From: Xanthomonas sp. 10-10 | GTDB lineage: Bacteria > Pseudomonadota > Gammaproteobacteria > Xanthomonadales > Xanthomonadaceae | Direction of reading: 5' to 3' | DNA length: 64,000 nt | NCBI RefSeq assembly: GCF_040182365.1 | Contig: NZ_CP144460.1 | Span: forward strand, 4,216,001-4,280,000 | Program-made: the position numbers and the translations under genes | Shown: piece after piece, positions 10,163 to 17,736 of the stretch | How positions within the stretch are numbered: the stretch's first letter is position 1 | How the letters are laid out: each line of letters opens with the position of its first letter | Notes under the pieces: model-generated | What the model was told of the DNA's origin: nothing | The model's database searches: none | The model's input: the letters and a program-made list of their open reading frames with translations, nothing else

Positions 10163-11463
10163 TGGCGGCGGGGCAATCCTGGGGGCGATATCCCAGAGCG
10201 CAGCAGATGTTGCTACCGATCAACGATCGTGCGGCGAATCTGCCCGCATTCGACGGCCTTGCCCTGCCGCGTGGTAACGGACGCAGTTATGGCGACAGTT
10301 GCCTGAACCCGAATGGCGCACTGCTGTGCGCGCGCGGACTTGATCGCTTCGTCGCCTTCGACCCGGCTACTGGCGTGTTGCGTTGCGAAGCCGGTGTCAC
10401 CCTCGCCGACATCATCGAGCTGGTGCTGCCACAGGGCTGGTTTCTGCCGGTCACGCCTGGCACACGCTATGTGACCATCGCCGGCGCGATCGCCAACGAC
10501 GTGCACGGCAAGAACCATCACCGTACCGGCAGCTTCGGCCATCACGTGCGCGCATTCGAATTGCTGCGCAGCGATGGCGAGCGCCGCCTCTGCACGCCGC
10601 ACGATGCCGATGGCTGGTTCGCAGCCACGTTGGGGGGGCTGGGCTTGACCGGGCTGATCACCTGGGCCGAACTTCAATTGCGCCGCGTCGCTAGCCCGGC
10701 GCTGGAAACGGAGAACATACGCTTCGGCTCGCTCGACGAGTTCTTTGCGCTGTCGGCAGCATCGGCAGATAGCCACGAATACAGCGTAGCCTGGATCGAT
10801 TGCCTGGCAAGCGGGAAGGCGCGTGGTCGAGGACATTTCACCCGTGCCGATCATTGCACCGGGCTGCCCCAGGAACAGCCGAAGCCCCCAGGCAAGGGTC
10901 TGTCCATGCCGATCACGCCACCGATTTCGTTGGTGAACAAGGCATCTCTGCGACCCTTCAACACGCTCTACTACTGGCGCCAACCCGCACCGCGCAAGCG
11001 CTCTGTCAGCCATCTCCTGCCGTTCTTCTATCCGCTGGACGGCATCCGAGACTGGAACCGCATGTACGGACCCGCCGGCTTTCTGCAATACCAGTGTGTG
11101 CTGCCGCCGAGCGCCTCCCGCGATGGCGTCGATGCCTTGCTGGGCGAAATCGCACGCAGTGGTAGCGGCTCGTTCCTGGCTGTGCTGAAGGAGTTCGGCA
11201 ACACACCGTCCCTGGGCATGCTGTCCTTTCCCAGGCCGGGCACCACGCTTGCACTGGATTTTCCCAATACCGGTCCTGCTGTGTTGAGCCTGCTCGAACG
11301 CCTCGACCGCATCGTCGACGAGACTGGCGGCGCTCTGTACCCTGCCAAGGACGCACGTATGGCTGCGTGTTCGTTTCAGCGCGCCTACGGCCGCTGGCGC
11401 GAATTCAGCGGCTATCTCGATCCACGTTTTTCTTCCGGCTTCTGGCGCCGGGTCACGGAGTAG
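10162..11463 (+). CDS. DprE1-like FAD-linked oxidase (polyprenyl-phosphoryl ribose 2'-oxidase)
   Basis: 433 residues. N-terminal FAD-binding (PCMH-type) domain with LPRGNGRSYGDSCLN (35-49) and the PGTRYVTIAGAIANDVHGKN segment; C-terminal substrate domain resembles mycobacterial DprE1. DprE1 oxidises decaprenyl-phosphoryl ribose at C2', the first half of the epimerisation to arabinose. The catalytic-region lysine is kept (YPAKDAR, Lys396). The residue matching the benzothiazinone-reactive Cys387 of the Mycobacterium tuberculosis enzyme is alanine (Ala364 in LALDFP). ATG 10162 overlaps the previous stop; the DprE2-like gene starts two bases after this one. Confidence 0.88.
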   Translation: MAAGQSWGRYPRAQQMLLPINDRAANLPAFDGLALPRGNGRSYGDSCLNPNGALLCARGLDRFVAFDPATGVLRCEAGVTLADIIELVLPQGWFLPVTPGTRYVTIAGAIANDVHGKNHHRTGSFGHHVRAFELLRSDGERRLCTPHDADGWFAATLGGLGLTGLITWAELQLRRVASPALETENIRFGSLDEFFALSAASADSHEYSVAWIDCLASGKARGRGHFTRADHCTGLPQEQPKPPGKGLSMPITPPISLVNKASLRPFNTLYYWRQPAPRKRSVSHLLPFFYPLDGIRDWNRMYGPAGFLQYQCVLPPSASRDGVDALLGEIARSGSGSFLAVLKEFGNTPSLGMLSFPRPGTTLALDFPNTGPAVLSLLERLDRIVDETGGALYPAKDARMAACSFQRAYGRWREFSGYLDPRFSSGFWRRVTE

Positions 11464-11465
11464 AC

Positions 11466-12194
11466 ATGCAACGCGTCCTCATCATCGGCGCCACCTCGGC
11501 CATCGCCGAAGCAACCGCCCGCCGCTACGCCGCACGTGGGGCGGCCATCCATCTGCTGGGCCGCCAGGCCGCGCGCCTGGAAACAATTGCCGCAGACCTC
11601 ACGACCCGCGGCGCCCGAAGCAGCATCGGCGTGCTGGATGTCAACGACGATGCACGCCATGGCGAGATCCTGGATGCGGCCTGGGCTGCATTGGGCGGTG
11701 TCGATGTCGTGTTGATCGCACATGGCACGCTACCGGATCAAGCTGCGTGTAACGCATCGGTCGAACTGTCGCTGCGCGAGTTCGCAACCAACGGCACTTC
11801 CACGATTGCCCTGTGCGCAACGATTGTGCCGCGACTAACGTCGGGCGCCACGCTTGCTGTCATTTCTTCGGTGGCGGGAGATCGCGGCCGAGCGAGCAAC
11901 TACCTCTACGGCAGTGCCAAGGCGGCTGTGACTGCTTACCTGAGCGGTCTGGGACAGCGCCTGCGCACGGAAGGCATCAACGTCCTCACGATCAAGCCAG
12001 GCTTCGTCGACACGCCCATGACCGCGGCTTTCAAGAAGGGCGCACTGTGGGCAAAGCCGGACCAGATCGCCAAGGGAATCCTCGCCGCAGTGGACAAGCG
12101 TCGCGCTGTGGCCTATCTGCCGGCTTTTTGGTGGGTCATCATGTTGGTGATCAAGAACATACCGGAATTCATTTTTCGTCGCATCTCGCTATAA
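11466..12194 (+). CDS. DprE2-like short-chain dehydrogenase (keto-pentose reductase)
   Basis: 242-residue classical SDR. It has the Rossmann motif IIGATSAIAEATA, catalytic Ser in VISSVAGDRG and the Tyr-x3-Lys in YLYGSAKAA. The C-terminus (FWWVIMLVIKNIPEFIFRR) closely follows mycobacterial DprE2, which ends with a similar hydrophobic helix and basic tail. DprE2 reduces the 2'-keto intermediate to decaprenyl-phosphoryl arabinose. ATG 11466 is the first codon giving the SDR N-terminus and lies directly behind the DprE1-like gene, so the pair is very probably co-expressed. Confidence 0.88.
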   Translation: MQRVLIIGATSAIAEATARRYAARGAAIHLLGRQAARLETIAADLTTRGARSSIGVLDVNDDARHGEILDAAWAALGGVDVVLIAHGTLPDQAACNASVELSLREFATNGTSTIALCATIVPRLTSGATLAVISSVAGDRGRASNYLYGSAKAAVTAYLSGLGQRLRTEGINVLTIKPGFVDTPMTAAFKKGALWAKPDQIAKGILAAVDKRRAVAYLPAFWWVIMLVIKNIPEFIFRRISL

Positions 12195-12224
12195 ACCGCT
12201 CCACCCCACAGAGGAAGTGCTGAG

Positions 12225-12896
12225 ATGCCAGACATCGACCAAGATCTCGACGTACTCTATCAACACCGTTTCCCGAAGGAAGAACTGGCCAACAAGAACC
12301 GGATCTGGCAAGTGTTGTGCACGCAGTATTTCAGCCGGTTCGTCAAACCGAATGAGACCGTGGTAGACATCGGAGCCGGGTATTGCGAGTTCATCAACAA
12401 CATTCCAGCCGCGCACAAGATCGCCGTCGATCTCAATCCCGACGTGCGCAAGTTCGCCGCCGATGGCATCCGCATCATCAACGAGTCGTGCATTGCAGTC
12501 AGCTCGATCCCTAGCGCCAGTGTCGATGCGGTGTTCATGAGCAACTTTCTTGAGCACCTGCCAACCAAGGATCTGGTGTTGCAAACGCTGCGGGAAAGCG
12601 CACGTATGCTCAAGCCGGGCGGAAGAGTCATCATCTTGCAACCCAATATTCGCTTTTTGTACGACGAGTATTGGGATTACTTCGATCACCATACGGCGCT
12701 AAGCGACCGCAGCCTGGTAGAGGGAGTACTGATGGCGGGATTGGATCCGCAGGTGGTGATCCCCAAATTCCTGCCCTACACCACCAAGAGCCGACTACCG
12801 CAGGCTCCCTGGCTGGTATCGCTGTACCTGCGCATCCCGCTCGCCTGGCACGTCCTGGGCAAGCAAGCGCTGGTCATTGCCTACAAGCGCGACTGA
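12225..12896 (+). CDS. Class I SAM-dependent methyltransferase
   Basis: 223 residues. The SAM-binding motif I is VVDIGAGYCEFINNI (about 45-59), followed by the acidic motif II AVDLNPDV and the post-motif stretch MSNFLEHLP. This is a Methyltransf_11-like fold. It lies 30 bases after the DprE2-like gene with AGGAAG upstream of the ATG. Methylation of a sugar, lipid-linked intermediate or glycan terminus is likely from context, but the acceptor cannot be read from sequence. Confidence 0.8.
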   Translation: MPDIDQDLDVLYQHRFPKEELANKNRIWQVLCTQYFSRFVKPNETVVDIGAGYCEFINNIPAAHKIAVDLNPDVRKFAADGIRIINESCIAVSSIPSASVDAVFMSNFLEHLPTKDLVLQTLRESARMLKPGGRVIILQPNIRFLYDEYWDYFDHHTALSDRSLVEGVLMAGLDPQVVIPKFLPYTTKSRLPQAPWLVSLYLRIPLAWHVLGKQALVIAYKRD

Positions 12897-12926
12897 CCCA
12901 TCCTCCATTCGTTTCAGAGTCCAGCC

Positions 12927-13871
12927 ATGGCACAGAAAAGTGACAAGATCGTGTTGACCGGTGCCGCAGGCCTGGTGGGACAGAATCTTATCGTCGAGAT
13001 GAAACAGCAGGGATATACGCAGCTGGTCGCCATCGACAAGCACGAGCACAACCTCGATATCTTGCGCAACCTGCATCCGGATGTGACGACGATCTTGGCA
13101 GACCTGGCCGAACCTGGTGCCTGGAGCGAAGCGTTCGCAGGCGCTCGCCTGGTGGTACAGCTGCACGCACAGATCACCGGCAAGTTCCGCACATTGTTCG
13201 ACCGCAACAACCTGCAGGCGACCGAGCGCGTGCTGAAGGCCTGCGCGGATCACCAGGTTCCATACATGGTGCATATCAGCTCATCGGTGGTGAATTCGGT
13301 TGCCACGGATGACTACACAGACACAAAGAAACTGCAGGAGGCGCTAGTTCGCACCAGTGGAATCCCTCACTGCGTGCTGCGTCCGACGTTGATGTTCGGC
13401 TGGTTCGATCCCAAGCACCTGGGATGGCTATCGCGCTTCATGGCCCGCACTCCGGTATTCCCAATCCCCGGAGATGGAAAGTTCATGCGCCAACCGTTGT
13501 ACGAGCGGGATTTTTGTCGCTGCATCGTGCAGTGCATAGAACGCGAACCTGCGGGCAATATCTACGATATCGTCGGCGCCACGCGTGTGGATTACGTCGA
13601 TATCATTCGTACCATCAAGCGCGCAAAGCAACTGCGCACTGTGATCGTGCATATCCCGATTGGCTTCTTTGCCTTTTTACTCCGGGTGTACAGCCTGTTC
13701 AGCAGCAAGCCTCCATTCACCGCCGATCAACTCAAGGCACTCTCGGCCGGCGATGACTTCAAAGGCGTAGATACGCAGGCTATTTTCGGCGTAACCCAGA
13801 CTCCGTTCGAAGAGGCCATCCGCGAAAGCTACTGCGACCCGCGCTACAGTCACATCGTCCTCAAGCGTTGA
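12927..13871 (+). CDS. NAD-dependent epimerase/dehydratase family protein
   Basis: 314 residues, extended SDR fold. The N-terminal GAAGLVGQNLIVEM gives the GxxGxxG motif. The middle has HISSSVVNSV and YTDTKKLQEALV (Tyr and Lys in a YxxxK arrangement). The C-terminal third has a hydrophobic helix near HIPIGFFAFLLRVY, which may attach it to the membrane, as in SDRs acting on polyprenyl-linked sugars. It follows the methyltransferase by 30 bases and precedes an FAD oxidoreductase by 40. It could modify the pentose or another sugar made here; the exact reaction is unknown. Confidence 0.8.
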   Translation: MAQKSDKIVLTGAAGLVGQNLIVEMKQQGYTQLVAIDKHEHNLDILRNLHPDVTTILADLAEPGAWSEAFAGARLVVQLHAQITGKFRTLFDRNNLQATERVLKACADHQVPYMVHISSSVVNSVATDDYTDTKKLQEALVRTSGIPHCVLRPTLMFGWFDPKHLGWLSRFMARTPVFPIPGDGKFMRQPLYERDFCRCIVQCIEREPAGNIYDIVGATRVDYVDIIRTIKRAKQLRTVIVHIPIGFFAFLLRVYSLFSSKPPFTADQLKALSAGDDFKGVDTQAIFGVTQTPFEEAIRESYCDPRYSHIVLKR

Positions 13872-13911
13872 CACGCCGTACAAGCCGGCATCCATCATCT
13901 CCAAGGCAGAC

Positions 13912-15210
13912 ATGAGCAAGTATTCAATTATCGGCAGTGGCCCCATGGGCTTGATGGCCGCACTCGAACTTCTCGACCGCGGCCACGCGGTGGACATCTA
14001 TGAGCGCGACGACCGCATCGGCGGCATGTCGGCGGCGTTCGACTTCGACGGCCTTTCGATCGAACGCTATTACCATTTCATCTGCAAAACCGATTACCCA
14101 TTGTTCAAATTGCTCGATCGCCTTGGCATGGCCGACAAATTGAAGTGGACCGACACCAAAATGGGGTATTTCTACGATGGCCGATTGTATAAATGGGGCT
14201 CACCGTTCGCGCTGCTGAGCTTCCCGCACCTCGGCCCGATCAGCAAGCTGCGCTATGCGCTGCACGTCATGCACACCAAGAGCATCTCCGATTGGTCAGC
14301 GCTCGACAAGGTGAACGCACGCGACTGGATCACCGGCTGGATCGGCAAGAAAGCCTACAAGGTCATGTGGGAGAAAGCGTTCGGCCTGAAGTTCTTCGAG
14401 TACGCCAACGACCTGTCGGCATCGTGGATCGGCACGCGCATCAAACGCATCGCCCTCTCCCGCCGCAACCTGTTCAACGAGAGCCTGGGTTATCTGCAGG
14501 GCGGCTCGGCAATCCTGCTGGATGCCATGGTGGCCGAGATCCAGCGTCGCGGCGGCCGTATCCTGCTCGGCCGGCCGATCGATGAAGTGGTTTCCGAAGC
14601 CAATCAGGTCACTGGTATTCGCGTGGGCAATCAATTCCACGCATACGATGCAGTGATCTCAACTGCACCGATTCAGTACGTGCCGGCGATGGTTCCGGGA
14701 CTGCCTACGGCATTCGCTGATTCCATACGGCGAATCGAAAATATTCCGGTCGCATGCGTCATTCTCAAGCTTAGCCAACCGATCAGCGAAAACTTCTGGA
14801 TGAATATCAGCGATGACGGCATCGCTATTCCGGGCGTGATCGAATACAGCAACCTCAACCCGGGCACGGACAACGCGCAGAAGATCCTGTACGCGCCCTA
14901 TTACATGCCCAAAACCCACCCGAAGTGGCAATGGAGCAATCAGCAGCTGATCGATGAAGTCATCAGCTACATGCCCAAGATCAACCCGGCATTCAAACCG
15001 GAGTGGGTCCTCGCCACGCACTGTCACCGTTACGAATTTGCGCAGACCATCTGCCCCCCAGGGTTTCAGGACATGCTGCCGGCGATGAAGACACCATTGA
15101 CCGGCTTCTATATGGCCGATACAGCGTATTACTATCCTGAGGACCGCTCGATTTCCGAAAGCTTGGCAGTCGGTACTACGCTGGCCGAGACTGCAGCAGG
15201 CGAGCCGTGA
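13912..15210 (+). CDS. NAD(P)/FAD-dependent oxidoreductase (protoporphyrinogen-oxidase/amine-oxidase fold)
   Basis: 432 residues. The N-terminal dinucleotide motif is IIGSGPMGLMAALELLDRG followed by DIYERDDRIGGMSAAF, the usual FAD-binding opening of COG1232-type proteins. FAD-contact residues near the C-terminus (GFYMADTAYYYPEDRSISES) are also present. Family members in surface-polysaccharide loci are thought to act on lipid-linked or nucleotide sugars, as UDP-galactopyranose mutase does, but this protein is not a clear mutase. The GtrA gene overlaps its stop by four bases (GTGA). Confidence 0.8.
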   Translation: MSKYSIIGSGPMGLMAALELLDRGHAVDIYERDDRIGGMSAAFDFDGLSIERYYHFICKTDYPLFKLLDRLGMADKLKWTDTKMGYFYDGRLYKWGSPFALLSFPHLGPISKLRYALHVMHTKSISDWSALDKVNARDWITGWIGKKAYKVMWEKAFGLKFFEYANDLSASWIGTRIKRIALSRRNLFNESLGYLQGGSAILLDAMVAEIQRRGGRILLGRPIDEVVSEANQVTGIRVGNQFHAYDAVISTAPIQYVPAMVPGLPTAFADSIRRIENIPVACVILKLSQPISENFWMNISDDGIAIPGVIEYSNLNPGTDNAQKILYAPYYMPKTHPKWQWSNQQLIDEVISYMPKINPAFKPEWVLATHCHRYEFAQTICPPGFQDMLPAMKTPLTGFYMADTAYYYPEDRSISESLAVGTTLAETAAGEP

Positions 15211-15599
15211 TCAGCAAACGCTTTTTCATGTTTATCGTATCCGGTGGCATTGCAGCCGCTGCCAATTTCTGTTCGCGCATTCTCTTCAGCCAGTGGTTTC
15301 CATACTCACTTGCGATCGTTCTGGGCTTCATGGTTGGCCTTGTCGTGGCATTCGTTCTGATGCGACAACTTGCCTTCAAGGACACCAGCAACGCAGCTCA
15401 TTCTCAGGTGATGTGGTTCCTGGTCGTTAATGCTATTGCGCTCTTGCAAACCTTCTGCGTCAGCCTACTGCTGGCTCGCTGGCTGCTGCCCTTTTTGGGC
15501 GTCACTCGCGGCGCGGAGACCATTGCGCACGCCATCGGCGTCGCCACTCCGGTGCTGACGAGTTACATCGGTCACAAACGACTATCTTTCCGCAGCTAA
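15207..15599 (+). CDS. GtrA-family membrane protein
   Basis: 130 residues with four transmembrane segments (about 8-25, 35-52, 70-90, 105-122), the size and topology of GtrA/DPMS-accessory proteins. GtrA proteins are thought to help move polyprenyl-phosphate sugars across the inner membrane. The start is GTG 15207, overlapping the previous stop as GTGA, which gives the family-like N-terminus MISKRFFMFIVSGGIAAAANF. With the flippase-like protein at 7683 this locus has two candidates for flipping a lipid-linked sugar. Confidence 0.87.
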   Translation: MISKRFFMFIVSGGIAAAANFCSRILFSQWFPYSLAIVLGFMVGLVVAFVLMRQLAFKDTSNAAHSQVMWFLVVNAIALLQTFCVSLLLARWLLPFLGVTRGAETIAHAIGVATPVLTSYIGHKRLSFRS

Positions 15600-15647
15600 C
15601 AACGACGCACCCAGCCAGCCAGCGCTCTAACCTTTCTGCTCCACTCA

Positions 15648-17153
15648 ATGACAAGCACTCCATACGACATGATTCCCAGCGAGCATTTCAACGGCGCAAG
15701 CAAAGCGGTAGACACCTGGCACGTTGTCATCGCCTTCATCGTCTCCTCCTTGCTCATTGCGGCATACAGCCACCTGATCGGGCTCAACATAACGCCGTTC
15801 AAGGCAGAATCGGGCTTGTTCATCGCGCAAGCCTGGAGCCATGGCGACCATTTCGATTTCATCAAGCCGTTGTTGACGCATGCTCGCAACGGCCACTTCA
15901 CACCGGTGTTCTTCATCTTGGAGTTCGTGCAGGCGGGTTGGTTTGGCGCTGATGAGCAGTACTGGTTCATTCGTCAGATGCTTGTGCTCGGACTTCTGTC
16001 GACCTCACTCTATCTGCTCAGCCGCTCCGCACTTGTATTTACGTCTCTGCATCAGCGGGCCTGCGCGGTCATCGCAGGGCTGGTGGCAATGGCATTCGTC
16101 GTACAACCCACAGTTCTAGAATTGACGACGTGGCCATTCATGGCCGCTCAGCTACTTTGTATTTCTTGCGGCGCAATGGCAACGTCGAATCTGCTGAACG
16201 CCACACGCACCAGTGACATCAAACACATTTACTGGGCTCTCGCATGGGGCTATGCCTCGATGCATCTGTTCGGCGTGGGCTTCACGATCAGCGTTACGGT
16301 CATCGTGGCCACCATCGCATGTACATGGGCACTCAGACTGCCTGCCAAGGCATATGCAGCCGCTACGGCGGCTACGATCATGACACTGATACATGCCGCA
16401 GTCATGGCACAGAGCCCCGAGCAAGCGACTGGCGAGCGGGCGGTCGGCTGGAGCGATCAAGTGACCAGAATGGGCGCTCTCTACATGGGGTCTGTCCAGG
16501 GCGGTGCCCGCTCGCTCTGGGCTAACGGCCGCTTCCCTTGGCCGAATCCCGATACCTATGCCACCGACGCAGCATATGGGTACGCGCTACTTCTCGCCCT
16601 GGTCGCGACAGCGATCGCACTGTTATGGAAGGGCCGACGGGAGCAGAAGCCGTTACTGGTCGCTTACGGACTGCTTACTGGAATCTTCGCGTTTTCGCTG
16701 GGGCTTTATTGCGCCCTGATCGTAGTTCGCCTCCAGTATTCACCTGGAAATACCGCGATAAATCCATTTCTATTCGGCACTCGCTACCTGATCTTTCCCG
16801 CGTTTTTCATTTTTCTGCTCAGCCCCTTGCTACTGATCCCGATGGCAAAAAGTCTGGGTAATTGGATCATCCTGCCCGCCAGCGCGATTGGCGGAGGGAC
16901 CGTGATCGCGACTTACGTCTTTTTCACGACGGTGACGACGCTTTGGCCAATTTTCGCAACGCCATTCTCGGTAAGCTGGTCCAAAGTCGTGAATGACGCC
17001 CGCATGCAACTGAAGACGACAGGCTTCATTCAAGACCGTCCACTTTTAGAATTGGATCCCGAGTTCCACGCTGAACTGCATCAGTTCAGCGGATTGCTAG
17101 AAAGCGAACTTGGCTGCCGCGACTGCGTGAAATTCCAAGACCAAGGTAAATGA
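15648..17153 (+). CDS. Polytopic membrane protein, probable GT-C-type glycosyltransferase
   Basis: 501 residues with roughly ten hydrophobic segments. The first large periplasmic loop follows TM1 and carries acidic and aromatic residues (FKAESGLFIAQAW, then GHFTPVFFILEFV), the layout of GT-C transferases using polyprenyl-phosphate sugars. A C-terminal periplasmic tail of about 60 residues contains two Cys in GCRDCVKF. No exact family was recognised. Start at ATG 15648, 48 bases after gtrA; an internal ATG at 15669 is possible. Bases here are visibly richer in A+T than in the flanking housekeeping genes. Confidence 0.65.
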   Translation: MTSTPYDMIPSEHFNGASKAVDTWHVVIAFIVSSLLIAAYSHLIGLNITPFKAESGLFIAQAWSHGDHFDFIKPLLTHARNGHFTPVFFILEFVQAGWFGADEQYWFIRQMLVLGLLSTSLYLLSRSALVFTSLHQRACAVIAGLVAMAFVVQPTVLELTTWPFMAAQLLCISCGAMATSNLLNATRTSDIKHIYWALAWGYASMHLFGVGFTISVTVIVATIACTWALRLPAKAYAAATAATIMTLIHAAVMAQSPEQATGERAVGWSDQVTRMGALYMGSVQGGARSLWANGRFPWPNPDTYATDAAYGYALLLALVATAIALLWKGRREQKPLLVAYGLLTGIFAFSLGLYCALIVVRLQYSPGNTAINPFLFGTRYLIFPAFFIFLLSPLLLIPMAKSLGNWIILPASAIGGGTVIATYVFFTTVTTLWPIFATPFSVSWSKVVNDARMQLKTTGFIQDRPLLELDPEFHAELHQFSGLLESELGCRDCVKFQDQGK

Positions 17154-17163
17154 AAATGATGAC

Positions 17164-17185
17164 GGGCAGGTCGGCACACCTGCCC
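17164..17185. terminator. Hairpin between convergent genes
   Basis: GGGCAGGT (17164-17171) pairs perfectly with ACCTGCCC (17178-17185) around a six-base loop. On the minus strand it is followed by a T-rich run (CATCATTTTCATTTA), so it should end the lipoprotein transcript; on the plus strand there is no T tract. Confidence 0.55.
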
Positions 17186-17194
17186 CGCTGAAGG

Positions 17195-17716
17195 CTAGTG
17201 TTGCCGAAGCATTAGGTTCAACGTTTCAGCCGTGCTGCCTGCAGTCAACGTTGATCCAGTCTGCCGCCCCATACCCGGGTAGATCCAAGCCACCATTTCC
17301 TTGGTGCCGGACAGTCTTCTGAATTCGTAACTAATCACGCCTCCCTCGAACGTCACACCAAGATTAGGACGTAATCCAATCTCTAGATAATCATTGTCCT
17401 TCGAGCCCTGCAGCGGAGCTTTGCCCTCGACACAACGGCCATCCTGGCAGAGGCGGAACTCCACTTCGCCATCTGCGGCTCCTCCGCCATTTCCAATCTG
17501 CACCGCAATGGAATCCACTCGCAATGCTCCGACAGGAGAAAACGTTCCACGGATCGTCTCACCTGCAGAGAGCCGAATGGATCGGTTGGAAGAATCGTCG
17601 AATGGCGAGCGAACTTGCACCTGAACATTGGCACCGAGCTGGCAATCGCGAGGAGGATGTTGATGGCAAGCCGCCAACGAGAACGGCAAGAGGCTGATAA
17701 GAAGGTGTTTATGCAT
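17195..17716 (-). CDS. Putative lipoprotein, beta-rich, unknown function
   Basis: 173 residues. A type II signal peptide is visible: a short basic start, LLISLLPFSLAAC with the lipidated Cys at residue 17, then a soluble domain rich in beta-strand patterns with a Cys pair (LCQDGRC, about 89-95). ATG 17716 is chosen because GGAGG lies six bases upstream; the longer open frame runs back into the next gene. It follows the minus-strand GT-C gene by 20 bases, so the two form an operon. The segment EVEFR (84-88) and the PLQ nearby resemble the small protein encoded at 21253-21831. No family recognised. Confidence 0.75.
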   Translation of the reverse strand: MHKHLLISLLPFSLAACHQHPPRDCQLGANVQVQVRSPFDDSSNRSIRLSAGETIRGTFSPVGALRVDSIAVQIGNGGGAADGEVEFRLCQDGRCVEGKAPLQGSKDNDYLEIGLRPNLGVTFEGGVISYEFRRLSGTKEMVAWIYPGMGRQTGSTLTAGSTAETLNLMLRQH

Positions 17717-17736
17717 GATTCCTCCAAAAAGACGGT

